DNA of 64,000 nucleotides from Paragordius varius. Lineage: Eukaryota; Nematomorpha. The translations under genes were made by a program, and so were the position numbers. Of this stretch, positions 1-11,635 are shown piece by piece (position 1 is the first letter of the stretch; each line of letters starts with the position of its first letter). The stretch covers positions 2,728,001 through 2,792,000 of the forward strand of contig OZ176053.1 in NCBI GenBank assembly GCA_964247055.1, read 5' to 3'. The notes below the pieces were generated by a model. It saw nothing but the letters and a program-made list of their open reading frames with translations, was not told where the DNA came from and did not search any database.

Positions 1-21
1 TTTTTTCTATTTTTGTTTTAG

Positions 22-2747
22 GGGAGGTTAATGGTTGTTCATCGGTGGTAAGTAGGTTCGATGATCCTTCTCCAGTACCTTTCGGAGATTTTTCCATATT
101 CACGCGTTTCGACTACAATCGCCTGAAGAGTGATTGTTCACACATATGGTTAAATTTTAAAGCGCACAAATTCAAAAAAATGATATATTTACCTTGGTAA
201 AATTTTTAATTTGAAACTGTTGTATAGGATTGAAAAATATCGACCCAATCTTTTAAAAGATATAGTTGGTAATGAAAGAGCTATTGGTCGGTTTCAAGTA
301 AAATGTCATTTATAACAAAGTATTTTGCTAAAGAAGGAAATATTCCCAATGTTATACTTTCGGTATTTTGTCTTTCTTTATATTTAAGGGACCGCCTGGA
401 ATAGGTAAAACATCGACTATACAGTGCCTAGCTCATGAAATGCTTGGCGATCAATACAAAGAAGCCATTTTAGAGCTAAATGCGTCAAATGATCGGTAAT
501 ATATTTAAATTTAATTTACAGTGGTATTGATGTAGTTAGAAATAAAATTAAAATGTTTGCTCAGAAAAAATTATCTTTGCCTCCAGGAAAACACAAAATT
601 ATTGTATTAGACGAAGCGGATAGGTTTAATTTTTTAGATATAAAAAATTAGTATGACCGAAGGTGCACAACAAGCTTTAAGGCGCACCATGGAAATATTT
701 TCTGAGACAACTAGATTTGCGTTTGCCTGTAATACCTCCGAAAAAATAATTGGTATTTATTTTTATATAGGGTTTAAAATTCATTTGATATCCAATTCAA
801 GTTTTTACGTAAAATTATAAAGCAAACATGTTTAACACTTTAAATTAGTTTTCAACCAACATTTTAATAGATGAAAGTTCAACTTTTATAATATTTATTT
901 CATCTTTTTAGGAAAACACTCTGGTTCTAACCCGGTTTTAGTCTTATTTTTATTTTCTTCTTGTTTTAACTTTTGATCAGGTTTTATTATTTATGTAAAA
1001 ATTGCATTTATTGACCGAGAACATTTTTTTAAATTGTGCAATTATATCACACATATTTTTGTCGCATAATATATTATTTAATATTTTTTATAAAAAATTG
1101 TTTTTTATATATATCTATAATTTGAATTATAATTATAATCTATATTATTCAAAAAGAACCAATACAATCCAGATGTGTGGTCGTACGTTTCACCAAATTA
1201 AGAGATGAACAAATTTTAGCAAAACTCCTTGAAGTTTGCAAAAATGAAGATTTAAGTTACACGGAAGATGGTTTAGAAGCTATCATTTATACAGCACAAG
1301 GCGATTTAAGATTGGTAATATATCTTTAGTCATAACCAATTTTATTTAAAGGGTATAACCGAAAGTTTTAAATAAAAGCATTTTTAAATATCTAACTGTA
1401 GTTAAAATATTTAACTTATTTTAAGACAAAATGTTTTTATTTATAAATACAGTATGCATTTTAATGGTTACTTATTTCACACTATAGTAGGGCAATTCGC
1501 AACACAGGTGTATAAAAAAGAAATGACATAATTGTTTATTCAACATTTTGTTTTTTTTCATGCAGTACTGTGTTGCAAATTACCCTATTAAAGTGTGAAA
1601 CAAGCAACCATTAAAATGTATACTGTATTTGTATAGGCTCTAAATAATTTACAATCCACCTTCTCCGGATTCAATCACGTCAATGCAACCAATGTATTTA
1701 AAGTATGGATTGCATTTTAACATGACATAGATTTTGTTTAAATGTTCTTTACGTTTCCTAAAAATTTCTAATGCAAGATAATCTGTTAATCGATAATTTG
1801 TTCAATTATTTTTACGATACAATTTAAATAACTAATATCTGATGCTTTACTATCAAATCATTTTCCAAAGCCGTATATAGTTATCACAATAATTTTGTAT
1901 AAAAATAATTATAAAAACACTTAAATATATAATAATAATTTTATAACCAAAAGGTATGTGATGAACCTCACCCAATTCAAATAAAAGCAATGTTGGAACA
2001 TTGTGTAAATGGAGATTTTATTGCAGCCCGAACCATTATGACAGATAAATTGTGGAAGGCTGGCTTTTCTCCTGAAGACATAATTGGAAGCATCTTTAAA
2101 GTTGCTAAAAATGGGTTTGGTCCCCAAAAAGAATTTAGTGATGTGGCCCGTTTAGAATTTATTAAGGTTTATTTTTGTTTTTCTCTGGATTTTTTTTAAT
2201 TTATTTTAGTCAAAAATCATATCGTTGAATGGAATTTAGTTTTGGATTCGGGTGGCATTTTTTAGAAATGGAAAATTTCGAAATATATGGTAACCAATTT
2301 TAATAAAATAATTTTATCGCTTCCGTTTTAAAAAAACTTGCACAGAGATGAATTTTGATATGATAATTAACAGCAATTTTTTATGAAAGACTCTTTAACC
2401 CCTTTATTTTTCACATAGTTAATAAAATATATAAGATTAAAATTAGCATTATGTTAAAAATGAGCAATATAATATACGTTGTTTTTTAATTGTAAACGGT
2501 TTTTAAAAAAAACATTGTTTTTGGCGTTATAAAAAACCGATTCGATTTCACGAAGAATTTTTTTTACTTATCAACATTAATAAATTATTTTAATCTTTAA
2601 ATTTAATTTTTTGTCGTATTTTCGCTATCATTTTAGGAAATATCTTTGATGCAAATGCGAGTTTGTGAAGGAATCAATACATCATTACAATTTACAGCTT
2701 TAATTTCCCGATTATGTTCGATAGCCAAAAACCCACCCGAATTTTAA
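22..2747 (+). CDS. RFC2: Replication factor C subunit 2 (clamp-loader ATPase), possibly missing its first exon
   Basis: AAA+ subunit of the RFC clamp loader, which loads PCNA onto primed DNA in the nucleus. Exons: 22-47, 228-297, 321-362, 389-495, 522-623, 652-752, 1157-1314, 1637-1702, 1954-2166, 2637-2747; they join in one frame to 331 residues, close to the family length as I recall it. Visible motifs: WIEKYRP, Walker [30 protein letters not shown], Walker [21 protein letters not shown], sensor-1 region [19 protein letters not shown] (arginine finger SRC), then VCDEPHP and the C-terminal collar helices ending KNPPEF. Human RFC2 (fly RfC4) is the closest match I recall. The first exon either begins at ATG 31 (short N-terminus MVVHRW) or is internal and the true start lies left of the window; the AG at 20-21 fits an acceptor. 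Introns 2-5 are only 23-28 nt. QALNN of other animals reads LALNN at the exon 7/8 join. A poly(A) signal AATAAA is at 2780. Confidence 0.93.
298..651 (+). other. Four consecutive ultra-short introns in RFC2
   Basis: Introns at 298-320 (23 nt, GTAAAA...AAAG), 363-388 (26 nt, GTATTT...TTAAG), 496-521 (26 nt, GTAATA...TACAG) and 624-651 (28 nt, GTTTAA...ATTAG). All are GT-AG. Their removal is required, because none is a multiple of three and the joined exons restore uninterrupted, highly conserved protein ([29 protein letters not shown]). They leave almost no room for a separate branch point and polypyrimidine tract. The next introns of the same gene are 251-470 nt. Confidence 0.9.
1447..1628. 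mobile_element. Palindromic MITE in RFC2 intron 7
   Basis: Two inverted arms of about 60 bp, both starting ATACAGTAT(G/A)CATTTTAATGG and containing a shared TTTCACACT block, flank a short centre with ATTGTTTATTCAACATTTTG. The right terminus lies 8 nt before the exon 8 acceptor (exon starts 1637). The centre resembles the one at 16031-16050, so the two are probably one family. The TA-type ends suggest a mariner-like origin; this is an inference. Confidence 0.7.
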
Positions 2748-4900
2748 TTATATGTATATATATTATAGAATTGTTCGTAAATAAATAAATTTATTATTGA
2801 GAATTGTTTTGAAAAATATCTCTTTTTAAATGACATAAAAATATGGCAATGCTATGGATTATGTCACAATTTATGCTAAGGTAAAGAACCAAAAATTTTA
2901 TTAATGCTATTGTTAATTATATTTATATTTAAAGAAAATTTATGTTTTTCACATGAATGGATAAATGACCATAACATCAAATTTGATTTAGGATTTGATG
3001 GATCACTTTGAAAGGAAAACGTTTCATATTAATTACCCGTTTTAAAAACAAAATATAAAATTTAAAGTGTAATTATCAACTAAATTCCATAGCTTTGCAG
3101 GTTGATTGGAGAAAATATAGATTTGTTTATATATAATAATATATATTTATGACGGATAATCAGTACCTTCATTATGCATATTTGATGCATTGAGAAACAT
3201 AAAACCTCATTTTTTGCCATGAAGTATAGTATCTTATATTTTTATGATGATTTGAATATTCTAAAGTTATTGTTCAACAATATGAAGAATTGTTATGGAA
3301 CTATCAAAACAATTTTATTGACTTGACAGTACTGACAACATAATACATTCAAACCCTTTTTGTGTGATATTTTTGTTGATTGACCCTTTTCCCCTTTTTA
3401 TGCGTTTTAAAATTTTTTATGCGTGAACTCTTTGGTGATTGAATTTTTATTTTGTTAAATTCTCTTATTCGGCTATTATTATATTAAAAAATTAGCCATC
3501 ATGCTAATTTAAATATTCAATTTTTGACAATATTTTATTTTTGGGAGTATTCTTGAGTTACAATAGACAAATAGACTACCCAAACAATTAATAATATAGC
3601 AATCAAGTATAATTTTTCTGCATCGTGTAATCATAAGTTATAACAGGTTTAACTAGGCATAGGCGCCATTTTATCTATCTAACATTAAAAAAGAAAAACA
3701 CCACCTTAAGTAGGGCAAAATAGCGGCTATTTTTATATTTGGTTATTTTATCGACTGAAATAAACATTTGCGGCACGAATTCCTTTTTTATTTTAATGTG
3801 AACTAGTGGGGACTCTAATAGACCGAACAACTGTGATGTCCATAAAGTGTAATAGTTACTGGATAAACCAAATTAACTCAAGGGGAATCGGTATTTATAT
3901 GGATAATAAAAAACAATCAGTAGACTATGAATAATGAGAAATACCAATAAACTTGGTATTTACGTCTCAACAAATATCGCATGATTTTTGCATTTGGATG
4001 CAGGGTGAGGGTGTATATAGTAAATTCAAAGCGGAAAAATTGCCGGTTTTACCTTGCCAAGCCGGTGCATTAATACCAAGGTCAATCGCTTCGACAAGAA
4101 AACCAAACTCTATGTTTAATGGGACCAAAATGGTACTATGTATCATAAACTTTCGAAGCCGGGAGTAATTCATATTTCTCACCACTATCATTCTTAAATA
4201 ATTGATTTAACCAGGCATATCGAACGACAGGAATGGGCAAGAAGACATACTACATGACAATCCGTCTCTTACAGCAAAACGAGATAAAGACACATTAAAA
4301 TTAGTACGATAGGAATTTTTCCTATCTGCTTAAATTTTCGGTTCTAGAGCCATCTGTCCATTATTTCTTCGCATCAATGCGGCATAAGCTCTCAAAGCAG
4401 ATCTTTAAATTAAAAGAAGTTAGAAAATGACATGAAAAATGGTGCACCGTAAAAACAATCAGTTTTTTAACATGACATTTATATATTAGCAGATGGGGTA
4501 TATGTCTAGAAACCATAATACAATAAAAATAAAATAAATATATGATTTCTCTTTAAAATTACATATTTTTAACCAGAAAAGCAAACATTAGGACTACATT
4601 TGATATGTCGTACTAATTTGAGGTGTTAATTTATCGTTCCATGTAACATTGCGACAGTATAGCTAACGGATAGAACTGCGATATTTTCAAATAATATACG
4701 AAACTTTTTTGCAATTTTTTTAAGAATTTTTTAGGGTCTGCTGTACGGCACAAAAAGAGGTCTGAGTGTAAATTATAACATTTTTAAAGCGAAACGCTGA
4801 TAATCTAATCATTTATTATATTGTAAATTATTATTTAACGTAAATGAAATTTATATAAGAGATATTCGGCATGTTTTGTCCGGTATAATTTATAAACATA
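2748..4900. other. Intergenic spacer with an unassigned less AT-rich island
   Basis: Spacer between the convergent RFC2 and SSR3 genes. Most is plain AT-rich sequence. About 3660-4420 is visibly less AT-rich and holds short open frames on both strands (about 3953-4191) that I cannot match to any family. An imperfect inverted repeat lies at about 4280-4306 and 4608-4640 (core TCGTACTAATTT), and a small palindrome GATAGGAATTTTTCCTATC is near 4309. It may be an old mobile-element remnant; no gene is supported. Confidence 0.4.
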
Positions 4901-5880
4901 TTACGCTCCGGTAGAAAGAAGGGCCGTAAATCCACTTGCTAGTGTGATAAAAATTTAGTATAAAATTAAATAAAACAAAGCTTATATTAAGATAATTTTA
5001 GATTTAAAGAAGAAAGAAACGGCAGCAAATTAAAATTATTTTACCCTTAATAAACTTAATTTTATTTATATAAAGTAAAGTTTTGTAATTTACTAAATAA
5101 AATTGTCATAAAAAATTATAAAAAATATTATACATACCAAGTAGCAAAGAAAGGCCATAATTGATGGCCCCTTGGAATTTAGCAAAGAAAAAACAGCAAC
5201 AAACTAGAAAAGCAAGCAGGAAAAGAGCATTGTTATAGAAAATGCTGTAAGTCGTGGCCTCGTAATCAGAAACTTCATTTTTCTTCCAAAGAATGCGCTC
5301 ATCTCGATCCTTTTTGGAAATGGCTTTTCTCGCATTTATGGCTGCTGCTAGAGTGGTGTTATTTGGTCCAGCTGGCGTATTTTGCTCCTCTAAAGAATAA
5401 AAACGTATTTTTAGTTAAAAATTATAAATTGAGGTAAATTTACATTATTATACCTAATACCGGAGTTGTTTGAACGTGTGTTGTACCCAATGCATTTACT
5501 TCTTTGGTAATGGCTTCTTCCCTCAATTGAGCGATTTTGTGTTTCAAAACAAATTTGACGTTTTTATACGCATATGTCATCAAAAACGTGGCAGGCAAAG
5601 TTAAGAGGACAAACAATGATAACAAAAGTGGGATAAACGGCTCAACTGGATATATCCGCCAATATACCCACAGAGGTATAGCTGTTATAATAAACCCATT
5701 TCCATAAAACAGAGCGGATGATTTGGTACTAACATTTCGACTAAAATCCTGTAACAAAATTTCCTCTTCCTTTGTCAATTTTGAGTGTCTACTGTGTGGA
5801 GATGGTTGTTTATTTAATGACATTTTATCATTCACAATTTTAGATGATGTTATGGTAAGAGTTTTAGAATCCGAGCCCAT
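4901..5880 (-). CDS. SSR3: Translocon-associated protein gamma subunit (TRAP-gamma)
   Basis: Membrane subunit of the TRAP complex, which sits beside the Sec61 translocon in the ER and helps insertion of some secretory proteins. Exons: 5454-5880, 5138-5389, 4901-4938, joining in frame to 238 residues (human is about 185 as I recall). Recognised by [77 protein letters not shown] and the ending ALLSTGA. Two hydrophobic segments in exon 1 and more in exon 2 ([16 protein letters not shown]) and exon 3 fit the four-pass topology. Start: ATG at 5880 gives an N-terminal extension of about 35 residues before EEEILLQDF; a second in-frame ATG (residue 20) is an alternative. Introns are 64 and 199 nt. 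A hAT transposon begins only 222 bp upstream of the start. Confidence 0.93.
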
Positions 5881-6102
5881 AAAATAGCAAAAGGTTTATA
5901 ACGTGGAATATTAGGTGGGTGATGTAGCCACAGATGATATAAATTCACCCTTTCGCATTCGATTGTTTATCGCATTTTTGAATAAATTTGTAACGGCAAA
6001 TTAAATTTAAAAAAATTCAAACTAATAATATGGTTTAATTTAGATTTTATCACTATTTTTATATTCAACCCCAAAGTAATGTTAAATTTATATTGATTAC
6101 AT

Positions 6103-9100
6103 CAGTGGTTCTCAAACCGCGGCCCGCCGGCCGCATGCGGCCCTGAGAGTGCTTTAACACTTGGATACAACACATTCATTTCAGTCCTTCGATTCAAATT
6201 GAGGTAGTTGGATACCCCTGGCCTGTTTAAAATTAAATTCTTAAAAATATATGGAAGGAATCGAAACCATGGCAAAATTTTGCACTTATTTTACAATAAT
6301 AAATCGAAATATATAAAAAAATTTATTCAAAAATACTTGATATTACTTATTTTAAGCTAAAACCGAAAGATAAAAATTTCGTCAACGTGACATGTGTGAA
6401 ATGATAAAATTAAAAAATAATACAAAATAAACCGCTTTTTCTATTTCCATCAATGTTAGATTAATTTAAATAAAAAATTAGCATTAATTTTACCCTTAAA
6501 ATAAATTGAAGACGATATTTTGCAAAAATTTTGAAAAATAGCGTCAAAGTAGTTTGACAGGGAACCTTTTTTTCCGAACAAAATTTTATTTAGATATTTT
6601 GGCATATTTATATAATTTTTATAAGGTAGAAGCATAAATTTAAATTAGGACCATTTCCCTCAGTAGCTTATTAAAAATACTAACTTATATTTAGTCTGGG
6701 GTATTTAAATACCCTTGAATCGAAGTGTTCATATTGGGCTATGATCATATTGATACTTAAATTATTTTTTTTATTGATGAATTTTTGAAATAAAACGAAA
6801 TTTCGCTTATTTTAATATTAATTTTTGGATTTTAATTTTTTACCCAATTTTCCCTAAGTCCTTTTTTGTACTTAAGTAAGCCTTTTAAACTTACTTTTCA
6901 TTGCTATCCTACATCATTTTTTAACCCATTCCCATGAAATATTTTTCAAAATCAACATCAATAAATTTCGACCTGTTTTTTTACCATAATTTAAATTATA
7001 TTCCTAATTTTTAAGTGATTTACATATTAAACATAAATTTAAATGACATCTAATGCTAAAAAACGTAAATATCCGAAGAAAATCGCTTTCAAAAAAGAAT
7101 GGGAAGAAAAATTCTTTGTGGTTTTAAATAAAAATCTTGTTACCTGCCTTATATGTAAGGACAACATAATTATAAAATACAATATTGAAAGACATTAATC
7201 CATCATTCTCATAAATTTCCAGAAAATTATGAGGAAATAAACGAAAAATATAAAAAGATAAGGAATTATGTAAGAAAGAAAAATCTATTATGTCCATAGC
7301 TTTCAGTGACAAATGGTGGGTTAGGCTTCCTTTGCGACATTACTTATAAACTTAGTATATTAAATACAAGTCTTCAAAAGAGCAAAATAATAACCCAATT
7401 CGCTAATCAAATATTAGCTTTTGAATAAAATTTATAATATATTAACAAGATTTATAAATAAAACACTCCTATATTTTCCAACATTTAAAACGATTCATGA
7501 AGAAAATATGGAATTTACCACGGAGATTAAGTTAATAGACAATCATTTAACATTTTTATCTAATGAGGTGAAATTCAAATTTCAAGAATTAAGAAATATT
7601 AAAAATTGCTTTAAACTCGTTGAAAATTATGGCATATTGATATATTTAATAATAAGCAACATGAGCGTTTAGATCAAGCGCATATCATTTAAAAATTATT
7701 AGATTTTAAAAATGATTTCGAATTGGAGGCTATATTTAAGGAGAATCGCAGCGAAGATAGATATGTAGAGTTTTAGCAAGATGTCCCAAATAAATATAAT
7801 AATATAAATGTGCTTATATTATCCTAATTGTTTTCCTCTCAACTTGCCCGTGTGAGACGGCATATTCAAAAATAAAGTATGCCAAGAATACATACAGATA
7901 TCGCTTTACCAATGATCATATGGACGACGTATTGAGATTGGCCTGTCATGAGGCGAAAAAATGTTGTTATCAAAATATTTTAAATTTTCTAAATGGTGGA
8001 TAACGAGTTTTTGGCTGGATTTACTGCGATCCGCGAAAAACACAGTGTGGATTTAGAGCAGGGCTTCTTAAACTTTTGTAGTTCCCGACCCCATTTATGA
8101 TTGCGAGTTTCTGAACGACCCCAACAAATATAAACGAAAAATATTAGTTTCTTCGAAATAACACTTAGAAATTTTGTTGATAATATTTATAAGGATTATT
8201 TCGGTTTTGAGAGATTTACAATAATAAATCTACACTTATTATAAATTTATATAACATTTTCTGATTCATAGTAAATTTATACAAGATACTGACTGGCCCT
8301 GTCACTTCGGTGTGGCGTAGTCTCACCGATAATTATTCTTAATAATTTGCAATAAATAGAATTAATGGAGATAAAAAAAATAATAATAAACATATTTAAT
8401 AAATAGAATGTCTTTAATTATTATTTTACGGTTTGCATAGGCTGAAATATTGTTTACTCGAAATTGGCCATATTCTGTCCCTTATTAAAGTTAATATTCA
8501 ACTATCATTAGATTTATTTCAAGATTTTCTTTTTCTGTGATCAAGGGATAGAAAAAGTAAATCATTTGTGGTCCCTTAGAAACAATGGTATTATACAAAC
8601 TCCCCAGAAATGTGTTTAACTGAACTCGTATGGCTTCTTAAGTTTTTTGAAAATTAGCTCCAAAACAACGCCTTTTGTATGGCGTCTCAGATTTAAACCG
8701 GTAGATCCCTACCCATAGACCTATATGGCAAAGCGCTGAGTTTAATTCTTTGCCTTTATACGGCAAATATTTGGAATCATCTTTGATACCATCGTCTCAT
8801 GGGTTTCTAAAAAATACATCACTAAATAATCGTTATGTGATGGCGTTTTAGGGTATAATGGCTCCAAATTAACGGCTAATAAAAAAACCCGACCTTAATA
8901 TTTACCTAGTTAGGGGTAATATTTCGAGCTTTATATGAGCTCATATGGCTTCATAAATTTTCTGTAATTTAGCTCAAGAACAACGCAATTTCTATATAGT
9001 GCCGCAGTTTTAGCGGCTATCTGTTTACCCGGCAGCCAATATATAAAAAACGCAATAATATTACCTTTTAACAGAGAATAACTCCAATCCTCAGGGAATT

Positions 9101-9830
9101 TTAAAGGTATACCCTGGGCAAAAAAATTAGTTTTTTTTTTGAAAAAATGGCATTTTACGGGTGGAACGGGTAAAAAGAGAGCCTAAATTAAAAAAAGTAA
9201 GCCGACTAGGTTCGGCGCAATTGAAAAAAAGTAAAAATAATCATTTTTGAAATCGGATGGTACAACACGTTTTCCGGAAAATTTTCTCAAAGACATGATA
9301 TTTCTGGACTTCTCTTTTCAAAAAAACCCGTTTTTTACATGGGGTGGGCAATTGGGAGCCTAATTCAAAAAATGGCGAATTTATTGGCATTCAATAATAA
9401 TTATATTTTTTTGACATTTGAATTTGAATAGGTCTACGGGTTTTCCGGAAACAGATCACAAAGCCAGCATTTTCCATTTTTATAAATATATATATTACAA
9501 TGATCGGAATAGAAATGCTGGTATAAACAGTCTTTCCGAACCAGAAGATTTTATGATATTTTTATCTACGATGATTGTTATTCTTCTTTATAACAATAAT
9601 TTTACAAGTTAAAAAACGTTTTTGCTAAATTGTATTTTTATCACTCGCGACCCCATAATTTTGCTACGCGACCCCAAATGGAATTACGACCCATAGTTTA
9701 AGAAGCCCAGATTTAGAGTATAAATATGTGCATATATGTCAAATAGCTATGGAATATTTTCCATTATAATGTTCATGACCCTCGAAAAAAAATATATTTT
9801 ATTTGGCCCGTCAAATTTTGGTGACCACTG
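6103..9830 (+). mobile_element. hAT transposon fossil (Charlie8/GTF2IRD2-like), copy 1, interrupted by a second element
   Basis: Perfect 8-bp target duplication GATTACAT (6095-6102 and 9831-9838). Left end CAGTGGTTCTCAAACCGCGG, right end ...GGTGACCACTG. Without the nested element (8059-9710) it is about 2.1 kb. Coding remnants on the + strand: a BED-type finger at about 7040-7200 (KKEWEEKFF, VTCLICKDN, YNIERH), a middle segment 7421-7672 resembling the transposase fused to vertebrate GTF2IRD2, and a C-terminal dimerisation remnant at about 7800-7960 (STCPCETAYSKIKYAKN, then RFTNDHMDDVLRLA). The finger part already contains stops and frame changes, and most of the catalytic region between about 7672 and 7800 is missing, so it cannot make transposase. 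Confidence 0.85.
8059..9710 (+). mobile_element. Nonautonomous hAT element (GGGCTTC family), copy 1, nested
   Basis: Inserted in the preceding hAT with a perfect 8-bp target duplication ATTTAGAG (8051-8058 and 9711-9718). Termini are CAGGGCTTCTTAAACT and ...AGTTTAAGAAGCCCAG, followed inwards by GACCCC-rich subterminal stretches, a common hAT pattern. About 1.65 kb. No transposase is recognisable; the open frame at 9418-9612 is shared with copy 2 but matches no family I know. Confidence 0.8.
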
Positions 9831-9838
9831 GATTACAT

Positions 9839-10275
9839 TAGGTTAACTTAATATGAGAGGCACAAACAATGCAAAAAATCCCTCGTTTGGCCCTTTGAAT
9901 ATTTACTTATATTTATATTATGTCAAAAAAATTTAAATTCAAGTTTATGTAACACTTTGATAAGGATTAACTAGATACAGAATATTTTTATTGAGCAAAA
10001 AGGGCAGAAATATATGCTTCGATCTCAATGCAATAACATAAATATCCCGAAGATAAATATTTTTGGAAAAATTATCCATATCAACATAAACGACTTATTT
10101 TAGCAGCATCTTTAACACTCTATTACCTCTGCATTTTATGCCCTATTTTACCTTTAGGGGTAGTTTTTTATCTTAGATAATTTATAATCAAACTATCTTT
10201 TTAAATTTTATTTTAATGATAATTTAATTATTATCAATTATTTTTTAAAGGATTATAATTTAAAGTTTTAAGACT
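9839..10275. other. Spacer, nothing recognised
   Basis: AT-rich sequence between the hAT copy 1 target duplication and the foldback palindrome. I see no gene, RNA or repeat structure in it. Confidence 0.4.
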
Positions 10276-11254
10276 TCTATAAAGTTATTTACACTATGGT
10301 GAGTGCTTCATATCTGAAAATGACAAAATTTACACACATTTTTTAAAAAAATTATTTGGTGGAAGTTAGCGATTTTATTTTAAAGACCATTAAAATACAC
10401 TATATTAAGCAAAACAATATTTTCTAAAAATTTAGATGCGGGCTCCAAAAGTCTCAAATTTTTCGCTCTTCATGGGCTGCTATTTCTCAAGAAACGCAAG
10501 GCGAGATTGTGATAAAGTTTTTAATATGTTAAATTTTGATATAAAAAAATATATCTAAAAAAATGCATAGTTTTTATAAAAATTTTATTTTTAGCATTTG
10601 TTGAAACCTACTTTATACTATGTTGAGGCATGATGGAAACGTATATAAACGCTTTTAGTTATTATAAAAACCCATTTTTGATATATATTGATGATGCTCG
10701 TTCGCTTAAGAATTATTGAAAGGTTCGTTTGCTTTTTAATTTTGGTAAATTTTTGAAAAAATGTCCAATTTATAAACATAATTTTGAAGACGAACTTTAA
10801 CATCTGTGACATAAAATGTTTTTATATTATCTTGAGCGCTTTTATACCGATTCCATCATGCATAAAAATAGTATGAAGTATACGCTCAAACAATATTTTG
10901 TTAAAAATTAAATTTTTTAATAATATGCATTTTTCAAAAAATATCTTTTTGATGTTTAAATTTGGTTTTTTAAAAATTTTATGGTTAAATCCCGGGATTT
11001 TTGCATTTATAAAAATTAGCACACTATAGAAGACAAAAAAATTTGGGACTTTCGAGGTCCACATCTAAAAATCAAAATATTTTAAAAAATATTGCTTGGT
11101 GTTTATAGATAGTTTGTGATATATTTTAGTGATATTTTTTGAAACGTAGCATTGACCTTTCACAAAAAAATTTATTTTAAAAAAATGTGCGCATATTTTG
11201 CCATTTTCTGATATGAAGCACTTACCACAAAAGTGTAAATAACTTTCTAACTAA
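10276..11254. repeat. Foldback element: near 1-kb imperfect palindrome
   Basis: The left arm beginning AAAGTTATTTACACT...GTGCTTCATATC is matched in reverse complement by the right arm GATATGAAGCACTTACC...GTGTAAATAACTTT. The arms continue inward through a shared GCATGATGGAA block to a centre near 10,760. The small ORFs inside the arms are structural by-products. Related arm sequence recurs at about 53,520-54,890 and 60,780-61,440. Confidence 0.75.
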
Positions 11255-11445
11255 GGGCCAAAACGAAAAGCACCCTGATAATCCTGATACATTTTCCTGT
11301 CAGAATTTATATTTCATTAGATTTTTTATACCCCCGATTTTGGACGCAGTACATATATCCAAAAATTAAGAAATTTTAAAATAGGGGGTGAATATTAAGG
11401 CGTATGATATATTGAGAAATTAAAAAAGACTAAACTACTTTATAT

Positions 11446-11627
11446 CAATGGTACTTACCAAAAAATTCAAGCCGCAAAAAATGTTGTTCTTTTCTTAGGG
11501 CCGTTCCATATTATTACGGGGCTGTTTAACACATTTGCAGATATTTTAGCTCAAAATAGGTATGACATAAATTTTTATAATCAATGCCCAAAAAGGCCGC
11601 ATGTGGCTCGTGGTTTGAGTACCACTG
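11446..11627. mobile_element. Short nonautonomous hAT-type MITE (AGGGCCG family)
   Basis: 182 bp. Ends CAATGGTACTTACC... and ...GGTTTGAGTACCACTG match the termini of the hAT at 6103. Flanks CTTTATAT (11438-11445) and CTTTGTAC (11628-11635) look like a decayed 8-bp target duplication (6 of 8). Internal blocks such as AACACATTTGCAGATATTT recur near 22,990, 35,780 and 62,530. Confidence 0.6.
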
Positions 11628-11635
11628 CTTTGTAC

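Noticed and set aside
1002-1208. Open frame of 68 codons over the intron 6/exon 7 boundary of RFC2
   Set aside because: It runs through an intron and reads exon 7 in another frame; the real exon is 1157-1314.
4330-4402. Possible terminal exon on the - strand ending RRNNGQMALEPKI
   Set aside because: SSR3 is complete without it (exon 3 at 4901-4938) and no upstream exon or family match was found.
10618-11064. Two open frames on the - strand inside the foldback element
   Set aside because: They follow the inverted arms, are rich in Ile/Lys/Phe as expected from AT-rich noncoding DNA, and match no family.
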